A stretch of DNA of 64,000 nt from an uncultured Bacteroidales bacterium (GTDB lineage Bacteria > Bacteroidota > Bacteroidia > Bacteroidales > UBA932). Each line of letters starts with the position of its first letter. The first letter of the stretch is position 1. Positions 60,266 through 64,000 of this stretch are shown piece after piece. The notes below the pieces were generated by a model. It made no database searches. It was not told the DNA's origin and saw only the letters and a list, made by a program, of their open reading frames with translations. The stretch lies in contig CAJOKD010000006.1 in assembly GCA_905235085.1 (NCBI GenBank), positions 35,667 to 99,666 on the forward strand, in the 5' to 3' direction. A program made the position numbers and the translations under genes.

Positions 60266-60296
60266 CGTTGACGATTTTTCATGAATATCGTCAACG
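60266..60296 (+). promoter_or_regulatory. 10-bp perfect hairpin at the ATPase mRNA 5' end
   Basis: CGTTGACGAT (60266-60275), an 11-base loop, ATCGTCAACG (60287-60296). It begins at the predicted RNA start and ends 24 bases before the ATG at 60321. Could be an operator or an RNA stabiliser. Confidence 0.6.
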
Positions 60297-60320
60297 CCAC
60301 TGCAAAATTTCGTTATTCTT

Positions 60321-61460
60321 ATGTACAAGCGAATATTCGACATAGAGAACCGCCTTGATGAAGGAATGTTCCTGTTTGGCGGACGCCAAGTGGGGAAATC
60401 TACGCTCTTGAGGGAACGTTTTCCCAAAGCGATATACGTTGACCTCCTCGATCCGGATACCCGGAAGCGCTTCAAGCGTCGTGCAATGGATTTCTACGAG
60501 ATGCTGGTGAAGTATCCTCCTCAGACGCTGGTCATCGTGGATGAGATCCAGAAACTCCCTGAGCTTCTGGATGTGGTTCACAAACTGATGGTCGAGAATG
60601 GCCTGTACTTCATCTTGAGCGGCTCCAGCGCCAGGAAGATCAAGAAAGCCGGAGTTAATCAGTTGGGGGGAAGGGCGAATGAGGAGCACTTGTATCCTCT
60701 CGTTTTTGCCGAGATTCCTGATTACGACTTCAGCCGGGCCATCCAGAACGGCATGATTCCCCGTCACTATATGGTGAAAGATGCGAGGGTTCGCCTCAAG
60801 AACTATGTGAACCTATACCTCAAGGAGGAAATCGAAGAGGAAGCCCTGGTTCAGAATATCGACACATTCGAGCGTTTCCTTGAAGTGGCGGCCGTAACAA
60901 ACACGGAAATTCTGAATTACGACAACGTAGCCTCAGATTGCGGCGTGTCCGTCAATACAGCCAAGGCTTATTTCAAGATTCTCTACGACACGCTCCTTGG
61001 ATTCGAGGTCAAACCATACAAGAAGGTGATAAAACGCAAACTGTACCAGACGTCCAAGTTTTATTTCTTCGATGTCGGCATCCCCAACTACATGCTGCAC
61101 CGTTACCACCTGATGCCGGGAACGCCTGAATATGGACACGCCTTTGAGAGCGTCGTGATGCAGGAAATCCGCGCGTACCTTGGATATACCGGCAGCGAGG
61201 AGGAACTGACCTACTGGCATACTTACAGCAATGATGAAGTTGATGCCGTGATTGGTGATGCCCGCGTCGCCATTGAGATCAAGTCAACGGATCACGTGGA
61301 AACCGAACACAAGAAAGGCTTGAAGAGATTTGTTGAAGAGCACCCCGACGCCAAGCAAATCATTGTCTCGCGAGACACGCTGACAAGGCGCTCCGGGGAT
61401 ATTGACCTCTATTACATGACCGACTTCTTCAAAGCCCTCTGGGCCGGGGAGATTATTTGA
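60321..61460 (+). CDS. AAA-type ATPase with DUF4143 domain (1)
   Basis: 379 residues. Walker A FGGRQVGKSTLL (residues 19-30), Walker B LVIVDEIQ, sensor LSGSSARK. Then DUF4143: YGHAFESVVMQEIRAYL and a nuclease-like tail DEVDAVIGDARVAIEIKST that has the D...ExK pattern of PD-(D/E)XK nucleases. Such proteins are frequent in Bacteroidota accessory islands, often near restriction systems; their job is unclear. Intact, with the best promoter in the window. Confidence 0.85.
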   Translation: MYKRIFDIENRLDEGMFLFGGRQVGKSTLLRERFPKAIYVDLLDPDTRKRFKRRAMDFYEMLVKYPPQTLVIVDEIQKLPELLDVVHKLMVENGLYFILSGSSARKIKKAGVNQLGGRANEEHLYPLVFAEIPDYDFSRAIQNGMIPRHYMVKDARVRLKNYVNLYLKEEIEEEALVQNIDTFERFLEVAAVTNTEILNYDNVASDCGVSVNTAKAYFKILYDTLLGFEVKPYKKVIKRKLYQTSKFYFFDVGIPNYMLHRYHLMPGTPEYGHAFESVVMQEIRAYLGYTGSEEELTYWHTYSNDEVDAVIGDARVAIEIKSTDHVETEHKKGLKRFVEEHPDAKQIIVSRDTLTRRSGDIDLYYMTDFFKALWAGEII

Positions 61461-61692
61461 TGTGCCTATGCTGACTAGAAGCGATATCACATCGCGTCAT
61501 AATTTTACGTGAATGGTTCATATAGCTGACTGACTAACTTAACATCGTCAATAAATCTCTGCTAATTCCAGTTATTCTGAGAGAAAAACACCATACCTAT
61601 ACATTCTATTTGTCATGATCCGACACATCACTCTCAAGATTGTCCCAGAATCGCCTCGGAAGTGACACGTTACCCAATGAGACAGCTCCAGT
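61461..61692. other. No gene seen
   Basis: About 230 bases of AT-rich sequence after the first ATPase gene. I see no supported coding frame, tRNA or clear terminator. Confidence 0.4.
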
Positions 61693-61794
61693 GAACAGCG
61701 CATATTCGATGAACTCGTCCACGTATGGCGCGATGGTCCCGACCCCGCCCTGCATGGTCGGGATGGCATAGCTCTGGCCTTGAAGACCTACGCC
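61693..61794 (-). pseudogene. Fragment of a phage-associated hypothetical protein
   Basis: Minus-strand frame reads GVGLQGQSYAIPTMQGGV and IAPYVDEFIEYAL. I recall this pattern from a widespread hypothetical family annotated as A1S_2505-like phage protein; the N-terminal FGSNLAG part and the C-terminal IGCGIAGF part are missing. It stops abruptly next to the nuclease remnant at 61802. Confidence 0.45.
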
Positions 61795-61801
61795 CAGGCA
61801 G

Positions 61802-62020
61802 ACTCCGACCATCGGTCTGCTCATCTGCAGCAACAAAGACGAAACGGAAGTGCAATACGCATTCAAGGGCATTGAAACGCCGATGGGCGTAGCCTCTTAT
61901 ACCAACGTTCAGTTGAAAGAGATTCAAGACCAACTACCCTCCGTGGAAGAGATCAAAGCCCGGCAGCAGCAATACGAATACTACAGAGACAAACTTCTGA
62001 CCTTCAAACGAGTAGTCTGA
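61802..62020 (+). pseudogene. Chimera of DUF1016 nuclease and HsdS C-terminal remnants
   Basis: One plus-strand frame, stop at 62018-62020. The first part (61802-61942) reads PTIGLLICSNKDETEVQYAF and PMGVASYTNVQLKEIQ, the C-terminal region of YhcG/DUF1016 PD-(D/E)XK nucleases. The second (61943-62020) reads ARQQQYEYYRDKLLTFK, the C-terminal hallmark of type I restriction specificity subunits (HsdS). The join is in frame at VEEI, where the two families are alike. An in-frame stop at 61781 shuts it off upstream. Confidence 0.6.
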
Positions 62021-62084
62021 TGTCTTTGGAAAATCGCTTAGGATTATGTATTTTTGGAGCGCAACTCCATAATTGCATAAAATA

Positions 62085-63242
62085 ATGACGGCTTATATTA
62101 ACAGAGAAATTGAGAAGACGCTGCGTGAGGCGTGGCGGTACTTCCCGGTCTTGATAGTCACGGGGCCGCGCCAGTCGGGGAAAAGCACCTTGCTCAAACA
62201 CCTGTTCCCCGAGGCGGTCACCTATTCCTTGAAAGACATCCAGATCAGGGAATTCGCCCTGAATGACCCCGTTGCTTTCCTCGGCCAGACGGACAAGCCT
62301 CTGTTCATTGACGAGATCCAGAAGGCGCCCGACCTCATCGAGTATATTCAGGGGATAGTCGACAATCACCCGGAGAGGAAATTCCTGCTTTCCGGCAGTT
62401 CCCAGTTCGAGGTTATGAAGGAGGTGTCCGAGTCCCTGGCCGGACGAAGCGGAGTCTATGAGCTTATGCCGATGTCTTTTTCCGAGACTTCCGGAATCTC
62501 ATCAGAGAAGGACTTGGACACGCTCCTGTTCGACGGGTTTTACCCCGCCGTGAGTTCGGGGAAGAATGTCTCCAGACTGTATTATCCGTCCTATGTGAAG
62601 ACCTATCTGGAAAAAGATGTCCGGGATCTCTTGAACATCAAGGACATGATGCAGTTCCTGCGCTTCATGAAATTATGCGCCGCCCGCGTCGGATCCATTT
62701 TCAACGCTTCCGAGCTTTCCGGAGAGGTTGGAGTGGACAGCAAGACCATAGCGTCCTGGCTGTCGGTCTTGCAAGCCTCATACATCATCTATCTCCTTCC
62801 GCCATATCACGAGAATATCTCCAAACGCCTCGTTAAGTCGCCGAAGCTTTACTTCTGCGATCCCGGTCTCGCTTGCCACCTGCTGGACATCGAGAGTCCT
62901 CTCCAACTCTCCAGGGACAAGATGCGGGGTAACATCTTCGAGAACTTTGTCGTGACGGAGGCTGTCAAGCACAGGATGAATTCCGGCAAAGACGGCGGAG
63001 TGTTTTTCTACCGCGATTCCAACCAGAACGAGGTGGACCTGCTGATCAAGGAGGAGGGGGAGATCACGGCCTTGGAGGTGAAGTCTTCGCAAACGTATTC
63101 CCCATCTTTCGAGGCCACATTGAAAAAGCTGTCCGGGTGGATCAAGACACCCTTGAGGAGGAAAGGAGTGGTTTACGCCGGGGATTTCGAGAACAACGTG
63201 GGAGATGTGGAAGTAATTAATTACAAGCATCTTGGACTATAA
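62085..63242 (+). CDS. AAA-type ATPase with DUF4143 domain (2)
   Basis: 385 residues. Walker A VTGPRQSGKSTLL, Walker B LFIDEIQKAPDL, sensor LLSGSSQF; DUF4143 part from about residue 200 with FENFVVTEAVKHR and NEVDLLIKEEGEITALEVKS (nuclease-like D...ExK). It is distinct from ATPase 1 in both halves. The ATG at 62085 is used; an upstream TTG at 62073 is less likely. It sits between an hsdS remnant and an hsdR remnant, a place where cargo genes often lie in Bacteroidota type I restriction loci. Confidence 0.87.
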   Translation: MTAYINREIEKTLREAWRYFPVLIVTGPRQSGKSTLLKHLFPEAVTYSLKDIQIREFALNDPVAFLGQTDKPLFIDEIQKAPDLIEYIQGIVDNHPERKFLLSGSSQFEVMKEVSESLAGRSGVYELMPMSFSETSGISSEKDLDTLLFDGFYPAVSSGKNVSRLYYPSYVKTYLEKDVRDLLNIKDMMQFLRFMKLCAARVGSIFNASELSGEVGVDSKTIASWLSVLQASYIIYLLPPYHENISKRLVKSPKLYFCDPGLACHLLDIESPLQLSRDKMRGNIFENFVVTEAVKHRMNSGKDGGVFFYRDSNQNEVDLLIKEEGEITALEVKSSQTYSPSFEATLKKLSGWIKTPLRRKGVVYAGDFENNVGDVEVINYKHLGL

Positions 63243-63245
63243 CTT

Positions 63246-63350
63246 ATGACTACCAGGCTTAACATCATATCCCAGAACCCGGAGAGCACGCTGGTGGCGG
63301 AGTTCGTCCCCGACCAGAAAAGGGAGCGGAACTACCAGAATGCATCTTAA
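63246..63350 (+). pseudogene. N-terminal fragment of type I restriction subunit HsdR
   Basis: 34 codons from ATG 63246 to TAA 63348-63350. STLVAEFVPDQKRERNYQ matches the start of HsdR proteins, where NYQSEAxLE usually follows; here the match ends at NYQ. The frame then runs into the transposase remnant. It begins 3 bases after the second ATPase gene. Confidence 0.6.
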
Positions 63351-63475
63351 CAGCACCTCTCTCATACTTGCCGAGAGCCCAGGTCATCAACTTGATACTG
63401 CAAGATATCGTTGTGGAGTCGATGGCGAATATCTCCCAGCCCGGGAGACAAACATCAGGACCATCTGGTAAAGAG
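63341..63475 (-). mobile_element. IS4-type transposase fragment
   Basis: Minus-strand frame reads EIFAIDSTTISCSIKL and TWALGKYERGAVKMH, the region around the first catalytic Asp (DST) of IS4-family DDE transposases. Both ends are missing and no inverted repeats are visible. It probably cut hsdR at this point. Confidence 0.6.
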
Positions 63476-63698
63476 GTCTGACGATGTCGATCAAGACATA
63501 CCCGGGCATCACAATCATTTCAAATCAAAAAATCAAAGAACGCTTATAATATATTAATTATAAATAACTTACAAACGATTGCGAAAAATTAACGCAACAC
63601 TAGTAATAATATTTCAAAGAACTTTTTCTTTTTCACGATAGTCCCTATGTACCCTCTCCCCTTGAATCGAAGGTCAAGGTTGGAATACACTTGGTGAG
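63476..63698. other. AT-rich stretch, no gene seen
   Basis: About 220 bases before the last gene, with a very AT-rich core (about 63540-63625). No coding frame or RNA gene supported. Confidence 0.4.
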
Positions 63699-64000
63699 CT
63701 ACCACTTCAGGCAGGCGAGCGGAATTACTTTCACGCCGTCTTCCCGGGTGTAGGCGAGATTACCGCCGGTAAGCACGATGAGAAGGTCCGGCTTCCGCAA
63801 CGGAACTTGTGTTTCGCCCTTGTTGTTCTCAACAATCAGTTTGCGAAGTTCCACCAGATGAGCGGCGCCGTCCTCAATCTCCTTGCTGCCCAGCTTGCAT
63901 TCAATCAGAGCATATCTGCCGTCTTTCAGATGCAGGACGACATCGGCCTCCAAGCCGTTGCGGTCGTGATAGTAAGACACCTTGGCATCTTCTCCCTGGG
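63699..64000 (-). CDS. DUF4143-type ATPase (3), C-terminal part, cut by window edge
   Basis: The minus-strand frame is open to the right edge. Visible: GEDAKVSYYHDRNGLEADVV, DGRYALIECKLGSKEIEDGA, LLIVLTGGNLAYTREDGVKV. This is the nuclease-like C-terminal domain (E-A-D ... E-C-K) of ATP-binding proteins with DUF4143. A GTG at 63980 is inside the domain and not a real start. The P-loop part would lie beyond the window. Confidence 0.75.
   Translation of the reverse strand, partial: QGEDAKVSYYHDRNGLEADVVLHLKDGRYALIECKLGSKEIEDGAAHLVELRKLIVENNKGETQVPLRKPDLLIVLTGGNLAYTREDGVKVIPLACLKW

Larger units (their letters stand above)
60145..60316. repeat. Pair of 35-bp direct repeats
   Basis: Copies at 60145-60179 and 60282-60316 agree at 29 of 35 bases (both begin TGAATATCGTCA). 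Read on the minus strand both encode a similar peptide (NFATALTIF and NFAVALTIF). The 231-bp gap between the FKBP remnant and the ATPase gene holds these repeats and the promoter below; no gene. Confidence 0.6.

Noticed and set aside
1..64000. CRISPR array, rRNA operon, or complete insertion sequence
   Set aside because: No regularly spaced repeats, no rRNA sequence, and only one internal transposase fragment without terminal repeats.

Overview
This 64 kb window looks like a chromosome segment of a moderately GC-rich member of the Bacteroidota, most likely order Bacteroidales. The evidence is repeated promoter boxes of the TAnnTTTG type, starts without clear Shine-Dalgarno sequences, many small SusD-free outer-membrane beta-barrel proteins, an Rnf complex with RseC, and the gene families themselves. 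Genus cannot be fixed from the sequence alone; the base composition would fit a Cryptobacteroides- or Rikenellaceae-like lineage, but that is a guess.

Layout. Positions 1-16850 hold housekeeping genes: a pseudouridine synthase (cut by the left edge), era, parC, aroK, an RNA methyltransferase, a small frameshifted envelope protein, lysS, divergent recJ, aroE, an outer-membrane protein, ssb, purA, an ECF sigma/anti-sigma envelope locus and a DcuA/DcuB-type C4-dicarboxylate transporter. Positions 16857-37974 form a complete aryl-polyene/flexirubin-type pigment cluster. Positions 38077-50240 hold a small outer-membrane protein and a long minus-strand run: two M23 peptidases, a MerR-type regulator, a Nif3 family protein, a zinc-ribbon coiled-coil protein, dnaB, a DUF3108 protein, rseC-like and rnfBCDGEA. 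Positions 50371-59304 run on the plus strand: alaS, an LPS-permease/Fmt fusion, thiamine pyrophosphokinase, a polyferredoxin and a Tat-exported aldo/keto reductase. From about 59306 to the right edge lies a decayed accessory region that begins in the 3' half of a tRNA-Ser. It holds two intact and one edge-cut DUF4143-type ATPases among fragments of an M48 peptidase, an FKBP, a DUF1016 nuclease, hsdS, hsdR and an IS4-type transposase.

How the pigment cluster should work. Tyrosine ammonia-lyase makes p-coumarate, a PaaK-like ligase activates it for one of two acyl carrier proteins, and several ketosynthases (three with intact active sites plus two thiolase-fold partners without the active cysteine) extend it. 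FabG reduces and two hot-dog proteins dehydrate. An O-methyltransferase and a CrtI-like oxidoreductase tailor the product, three acyltransferase domains esterify it to lipid, and an MMPL pump plus a LolA-like carrier move it to the outer membrane. The cluster is two minus-strand operons, with one plus-strand glycosyltransferase between them whose promoter is divergent from that of the second operon. I see no dialkylresorcinol (DarA/DarB) genes.

The most unusual observations are the in-frame LptF/LptG-Fmt fusion, the split His/Glu dehydratase pair with one half fused to a ketosynthase, a 74-bp perfectly conserved branched-palindrome element present in two distant intergenic regions, and the tRNA-bounded graveyard of defence genes at the right end.
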